A stretch of DNA of 64,000 nt. Source: Vibrio proteolyticus NBRC 13287. Lineage in GTDB: Bacteria; Pseudomonadota; Gammaproteobacteria; Enterobacterales; Vibrionaceae. Position numbers and translations under genes: made by a program. Below, one piece after another: positions 26,854 to 35,762 of the stretch. Each line of letters begins with the position of its first letter. Within the stretch, counting starts at the first letter, position 1. The DNA lies in NCBI RefSeq assembly GCF_000467125.1, contig NZ_BATJ01000005.1, forward strand, positions 94,798-158,797, read 5' to 3'. Below the pieces are notes generated by a model. The model made no database searches. It saw nothing but the letters and a program-made list of their open reading frames with translations, and was not told where the DNA came from.

Positions 26854-28845
26854 TTAGAACTGATAAGCCGCTGAGAGCTTGACGTTACGTCCCGGTTCGT
26901 AGTCGTCGGTATTAAGACCACGCGCCAGGCCCGTCCGCGAAGCATGTGACACATAGGCCTCGTCAAAAATATTGTCGATTCCAAAAGTGACAGACAAGTT
27001 CTGCGCTTGTGAAGGCAACCATTGTACATACAGGTTGTGGACATTGTAGCCGTCTTTGTCTGCGGTTCCTTCCAAAACGTTGTCTTCATCCAGCACCACA
27101 ATTGAGGTCCAGCCGAAAATGGTATCAATCGAATCCGCCTGATAATCCAGTGTCAGCGCAATGGAGTCGCCCATGTCTGAACTGCGTTCATTCTCCAGAA
27201 CCGGACCGCCATTGGTTTTGTCTTTGTTATCCGACTTGGCATAAGAAAGCTTCGAATTAAACTGTTTATATCCATAAGAAGCACTGAACTCAAAGCCTTT
27301 GTACTCTGCATCCCCTTGGTTGACTATAGTGTAACCAGCCCCGTTCCATTCCTCAGCGTGATAATCGTCAATGTCCGTTCTGAACAGCGTCAGACTAGAA
27401 CTGATGAAGTGATCATCAATACGTTTGTTAAAGCGCACACCGCCTTGCGTATTCAAACCGGTTTCCGCTTTGATGTTGTCATCCAGATAGGTCGTGGTCT
27501 GATAACGGACAAAGGTTTCCAGTAATTCCGGACCTTTAAACAAGCTGCGCGTGCTGGCAAATAAGGTCCAGTCTGAGTTGATATTCCATTCTGTCGCCAG
27601 CGCCCAGGTCATATCGTCGAAACTGTCTGTGCCCGTTTCGGCTTCACGTTTGTAGTCGTCAAAACGCAAGCCCGCTGTCACGCTCCAGTTGTCCAGCAGA
27701 TACACTTTGTCTTCGACAAACACCGCCGTCGAAATTGCGCTCTCATCCATGTATTTCTTGCCACCGTATTTACTGGTGCTGTTTTTGTTCATGTAATCCA
27801 GGCCATATGTCACGTGGTTACTCAGGCCAATAAGGCTAACATCCGAATGGAACGTCGCGTTAACCCCGGTATTGCGGTTGGTGGCGGTGTTGCGCGACGC
27901 ACGCCCCATGCGTTCCCAACCCGTTTTGCTCTCATCACGATCGATTTCGGTTTGACTGCTGTACACCACCACTTTGCCATTGTGATGTTGCTTATTAAGC
28001 GCATAACTTAAAGTGACCGTGTCACGGTCATAATCGGTGGGAATCAGCAATTCACCGCTGAGTCCTTCGTTTGCACCACCGTTCATGTCCGGACGCGGGC
28101 TGTAATCACCGCTGTCGCGATAAAGGTCATAGGAGAGTTCAAAACGGTGGTCCATTGAAGGTTCAAACCCGATTTTGCCGAGAATGTTGTATACATCACC
28201 AGCTGCACCGAAGGTCTCTTCACCATTGCCATCTTTAAAGTTTTTATGTTCAACGTAATGACCATAAATCATGGCGTCGACGCGGTCGCTTAACTGGCCA
28301 AAGGCCGTTAGCGATCCCTGTTGGTTGTCATTGGTTGCGTAACCACCAAACACCCGGGCACCAAAACGTTCGTTGTATCGCAACAAATCCTTGGCATTTT
28401 TGGTTTCGAAATAGACCGCCCCGCCCAGGCCATTCTGAGTCACGGAGTTGTTGCCAACTTCAACATCGACCGATTTGAGAATGTCCGGATTGAGCGTCAG
28501 GTTGCCAATATGATGAAACATATTGGCATGTTGAGATGCCCCATCAAGACGAATATCCAAGTCGGTTTCCCCTAAACCACGAATGTTAATTCGTTGGTTG
28601 ACCGAGTGAGTACCACCGACATCAACCCCGGGAATATCGCGTAACAAGTCAGACATGTGATCCGCTTGTTTTACCGACATATCTTCCGCCCCCAGTGACT
28701 CTGAGTTACTCGAGACTTTGGTTCCCCATACAACGACTTCATCAAACTGAGTGTTTTCCTCTGCAACAGCCGGAGCCGCCAACATCATGCTGATCACTAA
28801 ACCCAGTAAGGTTCTTTTATGAGGTGTAGTTTTAACCCTTTTCAT
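26854..28845 (-). CDS. vctA: TonB-dependent ferric-siderophore receptor (VctA-like)
   Basis: A 663-residue outer-membrane receptor. Signal peptide at the start (MKRVKTTPHKRTLLGLVIS to AVAEE), TonB box DEVVVWG right after it, plug domain about 40-160 (DLLRDIPGVDV, INIRGLG, NGLGGAVYF), then a 22-strand barrel ending in phenylalanine (LSAAYQF). A longer frame opens at 28884, but the ATG at 28845 begins the signal peptide. Neighbours are a divergent AraC regulator and vctPDGC, an arrangement I recall around V. cholerae vctA, so catecholates such as enterobactin-type siderophores are likely. Ligand identity is inference; a heme receptor is the main alternative. Fur-like sequence lies upstream. Confidence 0.85.
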   Translation of the reverse strand: MKRVKTTPHKRTLLGLVISMMLAAPAVAEENTQFDEVVVWGTKVSSNSESLGAEDMSVKQADHMSDLLRDIPGVDVGGTHSVNQRINIRGLGETDLDIRLDGASQHANMFHHIGNLTLNPDILKSVDVEVGNNSVTQNGLGGAVYFETKNAKDLLRYNERFGARVFGGYATNDNQQGSLTAFGQLSDRVDAMIYGHYVEHKNFKDGNGEETFGAAGDVYNILGKIGFEPSMDHRFELSYDLYRDSGDYSPRPDMNGGANEGLSGELLIPTDYDRDTVTLSYALNKQHHNGKVVVYSSQTEIDRDESKTGWERMGRASRNTATNRNTGVNATFHSDVSLIGLSNHVTYGLDYMNKNSTSKYGGKKYMDESAISTAVFVEDKVYLLDNWSVTAGLRFDDYKREAETGTDSFDDMTWALATEWNINSDWTLFASTRSLFKGPELLETFVRYQTTTYLDDNIKAETGLNTQGGVRFNKRIDDHFISSSLTLFRTDIDDYHAEEWNGAGYTIVNQGDAEYKGFEFSASYGYKQFNSKLSYAKSDNKDKTNGGPVLENERSSDMGDSIALTLDYQADSIDTIFGWTSIVVLDEDNVLEGTADKDGYNVHNLYVQWLPSQAQNLSVTFGIDNIFDEAYVSHASRTGLARGLNTDDYEPGRNVKLSAAYQF

Positions 28846-28865
28846 GAAATTTATCCCACAAATAC

Positions 28866-28901
28866 AAATGATAACAATTCGCAATTATGATAAGTTTCAT
28901 T
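28866..28901. promoter_or_regulatory. Fur-like operator region between vctA and the AraC gene
   Basis: Two overlapping Fur-like stretches, AAATGATAACAATTCGCAA (28866-28884) and AATTATGATAAGTTTCATT (28883-28901), in the divergent promoter region. Each resembles the GATAATGATAATCATTATC consensus imperfectly. Iron repression of vctA and probably of the regulator is expected. Confidence 0.6.
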
Positions 28902-28964
28902 ACTATTAACGGGAAGATGAATAGGTTATGCGAGATCGCATAGCTGTTATGAAGAAAGCGCAAT

Positions 28965-29936
28965 ATGACCAATAGTGAAGTTCGCGGTACTAGACTGCAT
29001 AAGATCGCCTTGACCAAAAAAGTCCACCATGACGAAAAACAGCTGATCGTCAGTCAGTCGGCCAATGGCAGTAATCCCATTGCTGAAGGGCACTTCTTCT
29101 CTTATCAATGCGACCAGGCCTTCGCGTTACATGGTGGTAACAGCTATGAACTGATGAACTCTCAGGTGGTTTCCACGGCACCACCGGCTGTGATTGTCAC
29201 CCTGTTGTTGGAGGGTAAGCTCGATTTCGGTTACGACGATCTGGCATTCAAACTGGAAGCGGATCAGCGACCGCAAGGCGTTATGGTCAACCTGGCTAAA
29301 GCCGCGAATTTTCGCCGGGCACTGCAGGCCAACGTCCATGTCGTCAAAGTGAATATGATGTTTCATCCTCACTGGATTCAGACCAAACTTGGCCTTCCAT
29401 GCGGCATGGACTGTTTCCTTGAGCATCACAAAAATCATCTGAATATTCGCATGACACCAGAAATCATCCGGCTTGCAGGAGAGCTGATTGCTCTGCCCTC
29501 ACCGAAAAGTTTTATTGAGCGTATGAAGATGGAGAGCCTCACTTATCAGCTCATGGCGCATATTTGCCAGCAATCCGAAGCCGGAACAATCCATCAGTGT
29601 CACTGCGCACAAACGGCAAATCAGTATGGCGAGCTTGAAGACATGATCAGTTACATCGAAACACACCTGAGTGCCCCCCTCAATCTGGAACAACTGGCGC
29701 AGCAGTTTTCGATGAGCGTATCGAATCTGCAACGTCGCTTTAAGCAACAACTCGGTATGACAGTGAATCTGTATATTCGTCAGCGGCGGCTGGAGATCGC
29801 CAAGCAGCATCTGGAAAGTGGTTTGGTCACGATCACCGAAGCGGCCTACGATGCGGGCTACCAGCACCCGTCCAACTTTACCATCGCCTTTAAAAAAGCA
29901 TTTGGACAGCCACCCACGGCTTTTGTAAAACTTTGA
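28965..29936 (+). CDS. AraC-family regulator of siderophore uptake
   Basis: A 323-residue regulator. The C-terminal 100 residues hold two helix-turn-helix units: LEQLAQQFSMSVSNLQRRFKQQ (about 243-265) and VTITEAAYDAGYQHPSNFTIAFKKAFG. The N-terminal 200 residues match the PchR-like group that senses ferric siderophores (EGKLDFGYDD, HPHWIQTKLGL). It is divergent from vctA across a Fur-like site. It probably activates vctA when the siderophore is present, as known for PchR/DesR-type regulators; this is by analogy. Confidence 0.88.
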   Translation: MTNSEVRGTRLHKIALTKKVHHDEKQLIVSQSANGSNPIAEGHFFSYQCDQAFALHGGNSYELMNSQVVSTAPPAVIVTLLLEGKLDFGYDDLAFKLEADQRPQGVMVNLAKAANFRRALQANVHVVKVNMMFHPHWIQTKLGLPCGMDCFLEHHKNHLNIRMTPEIIRLAGELIALPSPKSFIERMKMESLTYQLMAHICQQSEAGTIHQCHCAQTANQYGELEDMISYIETHLSAPLNLEQLAQQFSMSVSNLQRRFKQQLGMTVNLYIRQRRLEIAKQHLESGLVTITEAAYDAGYQHPSNFTIAFKKAFGQPPTAFVKL

Positions 29937-29991
29937 ACTCTTAGCACGGCAGGAGTAGAATCGGGGCAGATATCGCATTGCGGAGAGCAGT

Positions 29992-30378
29992 ATGAACATT
30001 GGGGAAGTCGCCAAACTGACCGGTTTATCCAGTAAATCGATTCGTCTTTACGAAGAAAAAGGCTTAATCGCGCCACCACTTCGCAGTGAGTCTGGTTATC
30101 GTGAATACTCCAAACTGCAAATTCAGCAGCTCAACCTGATTTCACGCGCGAAAAACGCCGGCTTTTCATTGGCAGAGTGTAAAGACTTCGTGCACCTGGC
30201 CGAAGACCCACATCGACAAAGTCGTGATGTGAAAAGCCGGACCGAAGAAAAGCTCAAAGAAATCGAAGTGAAAATCCGCGAATTAACGGAAATTAAAAAA
30301 CAACTCAAAAACTGGGTATCCGCTTGCCCGGGCGATTCAGGCAGCCAGTGCCCGATTATTGAAGACCTGACCAAATAA
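29992..30378 (+). CDS. cueR: CueR-like copper-responsive MerR regulator
   Basis: A 128-residue MerR protein with strong CueR character: N-terminal helix-turn-helix MNIGEVAKLTGLSSKSIRLYEEKGL, coiled coil about 80-108, and the metal loop ACPGDSGSQCPII. Ser77 and Cys112/Cys120 fall at the numbered positions that define E. coli CueR, selecting +1 ions (Cu+, Ag+, Au+). A MerR of this type twists the promoter of a copper exporter. No copA or other copper gene is nearby, so its target lies elsewhere. It sits between the AraC gene and vctC. GGAGAG precedes the ATG; a terminator follows. Confidence 0.9.
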   Translation: MNIGEVAKLTGLSSKSIRLYEEKGLIAPPLRSESGYREYSKLQIQQLNLISRAKNAGFSLAECKDFVHLAEDPHRQSRDVKSRTEEKLKEIEVKIRELTEIKKQLKNWVSACPGDSGSQCPIIEDLTK

Positions 30379-30381
30379 AGC

Positions 30382-30410
30382 AAAACAGCCGCTCAATGAG
30401 CGGCTGTTTT
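30382..30410. terminator. Bidirectional terminator between cueR and vctC
   Basis: AAAACAGCCGCTC-AAT-GAGCGGCTGTTTT, 13-base perfect arms with T-runs on both strands, three bases after the cueR stop and three before the vctC stop. Confidence 0.92.
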
Positions 30411-30413
30411 TCG

Positions 30414-31169
30414 TTAATGGTAAGTACACATACGTTTACCGTCCAGCTCTAAAACATTGAACGGCGTTTCGTAGATGTCACTGAGCACCTTCTCGTCAAT
30501 CACCTCGTCTACACGTCCACCAGCCACCACTTTGCCGTGTTTCAGTGCCAGAATGATGTCTGAGTAACAAGAAGCAAAGTTGATATCGTGAATCACAACC
30601 ACTACGGCTTTGTTCATCTCGTGCGCCAAACGCTGAATGGTGCGCATGATCTGGAGCGAGTGTTTGATATCGAGATTGTTCAGCGGCTCATCGAGGAAAA
30701 CGTAGTCAGTGTCCTGAGCAATCACCATCGCAATGAACGCCATTTGTCGCTGGCCGCCACTCAACTCATCCAGGTACTTGTGTTGAATGGCTTGCAGATC
30801 CAGATACGCGATTGCCTGTTCGATGATAGATTCATCCTCTGCGGTCAGTTTGCCTTTCGAATATGGGAAACGCCCAAACGAGACCATTTCCCTCACAGTA
30901 AAACGCATGGTAATGGTATTGGCCTGGCGTAGCACCGACAGCCGTTTTGCCAACGCCTGGGTGTTCCACTCCGCCAGCTCTTTGCCGTCGATCACCACCG
31001 ACCCCGCATCTCGGGGAAGCAGTCGGCTCGCCATAGACAATAAGGTACTTTTTCCGGCTCCATTCGGGCCGATAATAGAGGTAACTTTGCCTTTTTCAAA
31101 GTTAGCGCTGGCCTCACTCACCACCGCTTGTTGACCAAACATTTTGGTCAGTTTTTCCAGTTTAATCAT
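30414..31169 (-). CDS. vctC: Iron-siderophore ABC transporter, ATP-binding protein
   Basis: A 251-residue ATPase of the FepC/FecE type. Walker A GPNGAGKST (about 34-42), signature LSGGQRQ (about 137) and Walker B YVFLDEP are all intact, followed by the switch histidine in VVVIHDINFA. It powers import of ferric siderophore through VctDG. Its ATG lies two bases after the vctG stop. Last gene of vctP-vctD-vctG-vctC. Confidence 0.94.
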   Translation of the reverse strand: MIKLEKLTKMFGQQAVVSEASANFEKGKVTSIIGPNGAGKSTLLSMASRLLPRDAGSVVIDGKELAEWNTQALAKRLSVLRQANTITMRFTVREMVSFGRFPYSKGKLTAEDESIIEQAIAYLDLQAIQHKYLDELSGGQRQMAFIAMVIAQDTDYVFLDEPLNNLDIKHSLQIMRTIQRLAHEMNKAVVVVIHDINFASCYSDIILALKHGKVVAGGRVDEVIDEKVLSDIYETPFNVLELDGKRMCTYH

Positions 31170-31171
31170 AA

Positions 31172-32122
31172 CTATAAAATTTTATTGCGGATCAGCATCG
31201 ATAAGAAATAGACGCCACCGATAAAGTTAATCACGACGCTGAGCGTGGTTGAAAATGCAAACAGGTTTTCGACAATCCATTGCCCACTCAGCAACGCAGC
31301 GACCGATAACATTGAACACCCGACCAGCAGAACGCGATGCTGAAAAGCGTTAAAAAACTCACGAGTCAGGTTGGTCACCAACAAACCAAAGAACATAATC
31401 GGCCCCACCAAAGCGGTCGAAACGGCAATCAGAATGGCCGATAACATCAGCACCCGTTTAGTTGTGCCTTCCACGTCAACACCCAGACTCACCGCATTGT
31501 CTTTATCGAGCCAGAAAACATCCAGCGTCCGGTGCATTCGGTAAAGCAACCCGCTAACCACCACCAGAATCGGCATACACAGATACACCAGATCCACTTT
31601 GACGTTGTTAAAGCTGGCAAACATGTTGGCTTGCACCGACGCAAAATCATTCGGATCCATCAGCATGATGAAAAATGACGAAATGTTGGAGAACAACTGA
31701 CCCAGGATCACGCCCAGAAGCAACAATGCAATCAGGTTACGCTGCTGTTTCTGGAAATAAAACCAGAACAGCACTAACGAGAATCCCAGCATCATTGCCA
31801 CAGACAAACCGAAGTTAAGGTATGCATTGAGCGCATAAGCACTCATGCCGCCAAAAGTGGCCACCACCAACACCTGTGTAAACAGGTACAGCGCGTCAAA
31901 GCCCATAATGCTTGGAGTGAGAATGCGGTTGTTCGTGATGGTCTGAAACGCCATTGACGACAGCGCAATCGCGGTTCCGGCTAACACCATTGCCAAGACT
32001 TTAGGCACCCGACGGGACAGAAAATATTGATAGTTATCCGCATTTAAGCCAATGGCAACAAACAGCGTCGCGAACACCAGTGCGATCGCCAGCAGGCCGA
32101 TAAGTTTGTATTTATCTTGCAT
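31172..32122 (-). CDS. vctG: Iron-siderophore ABC transporter, permease
   Basis: A 316-residue FecCD-type permease with about nine hydrophobic segments. The family's conserved stretches are seen: RRVPKVLAMVLAGTAIALSS near the start, ITNNRILTPSIMGFDALY, and GPIMFFGLLVTNLTR with the EAA-like coupling region. It pairs with VctD to form the inner-membrane channel. Its start overlaps the end of vctD by 11 bases, suggesting coupled translation. Confidence 0.93.
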   Translation of the reverse strand: MQDKYKLIGLLAIALVFATLFVAIGLNADNYQYFLSRRVPKVLAMVLAGTAIALSSMAFQTITNNRILTPSIMGFDALYLFTQVLVVATFGGMSAYALNAYLNFGLSVAMMLGFSLVLFWFYFQKQQRNLIALLLLGVILGQLFSNISSFFIMLMDPNDFASVQANMFASFNNVKVDLVYLCMPILVVVSGLLYRMHRTLDVFWLDKDNAVSLGVDVEGTTKRVLMLSAILIAVSTALVGPIMFFGLLVTNLTREFFNAFQHRVLLVGCSMLSVAALLSGQWIVENLFAFSTTLSVVINFIGGVYFLSMLIRNKIL

Positions 32123-33050
32123 GTTGCTGACCTCGCAGGATAAACACGATAAACACTCCGCCGCCGAGGATACTGATGATCATGGAAATCGGCACTTCGT
32201 ATGGAAAAATCAGCGTTCGGCCAACCAAATCACACACCAGCACAATCAGAGCGCCCAGAATCGCGGTCAACGGAATGTTACGACGTAGATTGTCGCCAAA
32301 ATAAAGGCTCACTAAATTGGGTACTATCAACCCAAGGAAAGGCAATTGTCCGACAATCATCACTACTGTCGCGGCCATCACCGACACCAGCATCACACCG
32401 ATTACGAGCACCTGCTGATAGTTCAGCCCCAGATTGATGGCAAAGTCTTTTCCCATCCCCACCGCAGAAATACGAGCCGCATAAAGGTAACTGAACACCG
32501 CTACTGGCAAAGCGATGTAGAGCAACTCATAATCGCCCTGAAGCAGGTTGGCAAAATTGGCCACCGCCCACCCGGACAGGTTTTGAATCGCATCGTATTT
32601 ATAAGCGATAAAGCTGGCTAACGAGTCCACCACATTACCGAAAATTATCCCGATCAACGGCACAAACACGGCGTTTTTGAACTGAACGCGCTGGATAAAC
32701 TGGACGAACACCAGCGTTCCGGCCATTGCGACCAAAAAGATCAGCCATAATTGATTTCCGTCCCCGAAGATCACCAGACTGAGCACATAACCCAGCATGG
32801 CGCACTCAATGGTGCCGGAGGTTGAAGGGGCCGCAAAGCGGTTCTGACTGATCTGCTGCATAATAAGACCAGCAATGCTCAACCCTGCCCCCGCGAGCAA
32901 TATGGCCAACAAACGTGGAACGCGGCTGTAAACAAGAAGCTGCCACGCGGCAGCTTCTCCCTGAATCAGTTGTGTTACGCTCAACTCTCCGACACCGACA
33001 AACAGGGACGCAGCGCTGAGCAACAGCAAAACAAGCAATAACTTTTTCAA
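32112..33050 (-). CDS. vctD: Iron-siderophore ABC transporter, permease
   Basis: A 312-residue FecCD-type permease. Features include YSRVPRLLAILLAGAGLSIAGLIMQ (TM2 region), FAAPSTSGTIECAMLG, and GQLPFLGLIVPNLVSLYFGDN. About nine or ten membrane spans. It begins 24 bases after vctP and overlaps vctG. Confidence 0.93.
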   Translation of the reverse strand: MKKLLLVLLLLSAASLFVGVGELSVTQLIQGEAAAWQLLVYSRVPRLLAILLAGAGLSIAGLIMQQISQNRFAAPSTSGTIECAMLGYVLSLVIFGDGNQLWLIFLVAMAGTLVFVQFIQRVQFKNAVFVPLIGIIFGNVVDSLASFIAYKYDAIQNLSGWAVANFANLLQGDYELLYIALPVAVFSYLYAARISAVGMGKDFAINLGLNYQQVLVIGVMLVSVMAATVVMIVGQLPFLGLIVPNLVSLYFGDNLRRNIPLTAILGALIVLVCDLVGRTLIFPYEVPISMIISILGGGVFIVFILRGQQHAR

Positions 33051-33074
33051 AGCTAACCTCTGCTTGAATTTGGC

Positions 33075-33986
33075 TTACATCATGCCAACAGACTGTTTCA
33101 CATCGGAGATCATCTGTTCAGTGGCCGTCACACCAGAAATCGCCAGATACCAGGCATTCAGATCCAAAAACGTCATGTGCTTGTTCTGGTAAGCTTTGGT
33201 CGCTTTGATCAGGTCATTTTCAAACTCTTCTCGGGTGTGGCTCTTACCTTTGTTGACCAGCTTATCGCGGTCAATGATAAGCAAAGTTGTTGGATCAGCT
33301 TTGCGAATGTATTCGTAAGAAACAAGGTCGCCATGACGGCTGGCTTTAATGCCTTCCACGGTTGGTTTAAAACCAAAATCTTTGTAAATAGCAGAGAAGC
33401 GAGACTGCTCGCCAAACGTCGTGATGTTGCCCCCCGAGCTCATGACCGTCAGGGCATCAATGTTGTTGTTCTGGTTGTAGCTACGAATCGAGTGAAACTC
33501 TTTGTCCAGCGCATCGATTTTTTGCTCCACTTGCTCGCTCTTGCCAAACACCTTACCCAGGTTTCGCCACTGCTCCTGAGTCGATTCCCAGTAGCCTTTT
33601 TTATCATCGGCTGCAAAGACAATGGTCGGGGCGATTTTTTTCAGCTCATCAAAGCTGGTAGCCGCACGTGACCCGATGACGATCAAGTCCGGCTTTTGCA
33701 TGTAGATGGTTTCAAAATCCGGTTCAAACAAACTGCCAGCCGACGCATATTTGCTGTCATCGTACTTCGCCAAATACGCGGGCAGTGTCGTGGCTTTTGC
33801 TACCGCGACTGGCTCGACGCCCAGACTGTCTACAGCATCAAGAGCACCGATGCCAATCACGACAACGCGCTGAGGGTTCTGCTCCAGCGTGGTACTGCCC
33901 ATTTCATGGGTAACGGTCACCGGTGCCGCCGACACTGTGAATGAAGCCAGCACCCCTAACGTGAAGATTCCGAACGAAGTTTTCAT
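33075..33986 (-). CDS. vctP: Periplasmic ferric-siderophore-binding protein
   Basis: A 303-residue type III binding protein (CeuE/VctP group). Sec signal MKTSFGIFTLGVLASFTVSAA; the mature part starts near APVTVTHEMG. RHGDLVSYEYI and LNAWYLAISG hold a histidine and a tyrosine placed like the iron-coordinating pair I recall from CeuE, which binds linear catecholates. The frame is open 43 codons further upstream, but the ATG at 33986 has AAGGCG and starts the signal peptide; the longer form would run through the Fur box. First gene of the vct ABC operon. Confidence 0.93.
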   Translation of the reverse strand: MKTSFGIFTLGVLASFTVSAAPVTVTHEMGSTTLEQNPQRVVVIGIGALDAVDSLGVEPVAVAKATTLPAYLAKYDDSKYASAGSLFEPDFETIYMQKPDLIVIGSRAATSFDELKKIAPTIVFAADDKKGYWESTQEQWRNLGKVFGKSEQVEQKIDALDKEFHSIRSYNQNNNIDALTVMSSGGNITTFGEQSRFSAIYKDFGFKPTVEGIKASRHGDLVSYEYIRKADPTTLLIIDRDKLVNKGKSHTREEFENDLIKATKAYQNKHMTFLDLNAWYLAISGVTATEQMISDVKQSVGMM

Positions 33987-33998
33987 GATATACGCCTT

Positions 33999-34017
33999 AT
34001 TAATGAGAATCATTATT
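33999..34017 (-). promoter_or_regulatory. Fur box before vctP
   Basis: ATTAATGAGAATCATTATT differs from the 19-bp consensus GATAATGAGAATCATTATC only near the ends. It lies 12 bases before the vctP start, where bound Fur-Fe would block transcription. Confidence 0.88.
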
Positions 34018-34144
34018 ATTTTGATTAGCGCAATATAGCGGCTATTATACTGCTGATCAACAAGCAATTTATTTTTCTCGCATTGGCATATAATCATTCT
34101 TAAGCCATACTTCATAAGGGTTGTAGTTGTACCGGGGTGGTACC

Positions 34145-34348
34145 ATGGATAAAGTAGAGTTTGAGAAACTGCTCACCGAAGTGGATGACCTGACCATCTC
34201 TCAAAAAATGGAACTGGTAGAGAAACTAAGATACCAGGGACACCAAATCGATTACTTCAGTGATCTGATTACCCAGGAAGAGCTTGATATGTTGATGGAG
34301 CAATCAGACAGCCCATCAAAAAAGAGACAGAGTGAACAGATGAAATAA
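34145..34348 (+). CDS. Small hypothetical protein
   Basis: A 67-residue acidic, helical protein beginning MDKVEFEKLLTEVDDLT. GGGGTGG lies 4 bases before the ATG at 34145; a start 18 bases earlier is less likely. The segment DLTISQKMELVEKLRYQG resembles short linker helices next to transposase-type zinc ribbons, but nothing follows it. Ends in a terminator. No family assigned. Confidence 0.6.
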   Translation: MDKVEFEKLLTEVDDLTISQKMELVEKLRYQGHQIDYFSDLITQEELDMLMEQSDSPSKKRQSEQMK

Positions 34349-34376
34349 AAAAGCCAGTCGCAAGACTGGCTTTTTT
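34347..34376. terminator. Bidirectional intrinsic terminator
   Basis: AAAAAAGCCAGTC-GCAA-GACTGGCTTTTTT, 13-base perfect arms with a GCAA tetraloop and T-runs both ways, between two convergent genes. Confidence 0.93.
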
Positions 34377-34380
34377 ACGT

Positions 34381-34833
34381 TCAGAAGAAATCGATGGAAT
34401 TTCGGCCGCTGTTCTCGTCTCGACTCGGCTTGGACTTCTGCTCTTTTGGCGCGGTTTTACTGTTGGCTTTTTTGCCAGACTTGTCACCTGCCCGTTTGTG
34501 CTTTTTCTCTGCAACAGGCTTAGCTGCCTTTGACGCTGGCTGTTTGGCCTTAGGTTCTGGCTCACTTACCGGCGCATCGCACAATACAACGTAGTATTCC
34601 TGATTGAATTCAAAGAAATCACCATCGTACAGCTTGCGGCGCTTGCGTGTTTCCAGCTCGCCGTTGACCGCAACATAACCTTCTGCGATGGCATGTTTGG
34701 CTTCACCGCCGCCACTCACCAGGTTGGCGATCTTCATTACTTTGTACAGCTCTATCGGCTGAGCAGAAACCTCAATGCCCTCGGCCTCGATTTCAATTTC
34801 CTGCTCATGTTGCTCGTTCAATTCTGTTGTCAT
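34381..34833 (-). CDS. S4-domain RNA-binding protein with basic tail
   Basis: A 150-residue protein. Residues about 28-85 form an S4/YbcJ-like RNA-binding domain: PIELYKVMKIANLVSGGGEAKHAIAEGYV, then VNGELETRKRRKLYDGD. The remaining 60 residues are a Lys/Ala/Pro-rich disordered tail ending DFF, longer than in YbcJ. The ATG at 34833 matches the family start; the frame extends 123 bases upstream without support. It probably binds structured RNA or ribosomal subunits. Confidence 0.82.
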   Translation of the reverse strand: MTTELNEQHEQEIEIEAEGIEVSAQPIELYKVMKIANLVSGGGEAKHAIAEGYVAVNGELETRKRRKLYDGDFFEFNQEYYVVLCDAPVSEPEPKAKQPASKAAKPVAEKKHKRAGDKSGKKANSKTAPKEQKSKPSRDENSGRNSIDFF

Positions 34834-35043
34834 AACAAACCTGACTTTGTTTTCGTTGCCGCAGTGTACCGCTATTATCAGGCAGGATACAGTTTTCTCA
34901 ACATACGCCGGCGTGAAAAGCGCGTTGTGCGATTTCTGCCGCCAAACAACCACCACCTTTCTAGCAAGGTATCCGTTTGATACGCTTAAGAGTGCTTATC
35001 TGCGAAGCGCTCAACCCGTCAGACAACGGCGGACACCATCGAA

Positions 35044-35658
35044 TCAGGATTGAAACGCCGGTCGGGCTGACACACATTCAAACCACTTTGCTATGTGCGT
35101 AAAGCGGTTCAGCACTTCAATGTTCAACCCCTTCATCGCAAACCCGATAAAGATATAGCTTGTGATATCCACGATGGTGAAGTGTTCACCAGCCACATAT
35201 GAGCTTTCCGCCAAGCGTTGATCCAGTTGTGGCAAGAACGCCTCAACCCTGGCCTTCGATTCTACGCCCCACGCTTCCACACAATGCTCCCGGTCTTTAT
35301 ACATACCTGTCAGGTTGCGAAACGCCTGAAAACCAGCCACCAACCCTTGAAACTCAACCACTCGATGCCACATCTCCACCTGCGCTTTTTCCAGTGCGTT
35401 GCGACCAAACAACGCGTGGTCATTCGGAGTCACTTCATCGAAATAACGGCAGATAGCGACACTTTCACATACGGTCGTACCGTCATCCAGTTCCAGCAAA
35501 GGCACCTTACCATTCACACACTTGCGTAGAAATTCGTCCGTCAGATTTTCTCCTTCACGCACATTAACCTGAACTCGTGGCACATCAACTCCCAGCTCTC
35601 TAAGAAACAGGGAGACGCGTCGGCAACTCGGGGTCATTTCAGTTTCATAAATTTTCAT
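35044..35658 (-). CDS. Glutathione S-transferase family protein
   Basis: A 204-residue GST: thioredoxin-like half about 1-78 (TPSCRRVSLFLRELG, NGKVPLLELDDG with the cis-proline, CESVAICRYFDE for glutathione contact) and an all-helical half with FTIVDITSYIFI (about 160), the N-capping box. Reaction unknown. AAGGAAG precedes the ATG. It diverges from a TetR-type gene, with palindromes between them, so it is probably that regulator's target. Confidence 0.9.
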   Translation of the reverse strand: MKIYETEMTPSCRRVSLFLRELGVDVPRVQVNVREGENLTDEFLRKCVNGKVPLLELDDGTTVCESVAICRYFDEVTPNDHALFGRNALEKAQVEMWHRVVEFQGLVAGFQAFRNLTGMYKDREHCVEAWGVESKARVEAFLPQLDQRLAESSYVAGEHFTIVDITSYIFIGFAMKGLNIEVLNRFTHIAKWFECVSARPAFQS

Positions 35659-35690
35659 GTCACTTCCTTATATGACTTTTTCAGAACGAT

Positions 35691-35723
35691 CGTTTAGATT
35701 ACAATCTAGATAATTTCTAAACG
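35691..35723. promoter_or_regulatory. Nested palindromes between GST and TetR genes
   Basis: CGTTTAGA (35691-35698) and TCTAAACG (35716-35723) are exact inverted repeats, and inside them TAGATT-AC-AATCTA (35695-35708) is a second palindrome. Such sites between divergent genes are typical TetR-family operators. Confidence 0.6.
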
Positions 35724-35762
35724 TTCAGTCAAGAATTATTTTAGTCAGGAATTCATCTCTGC

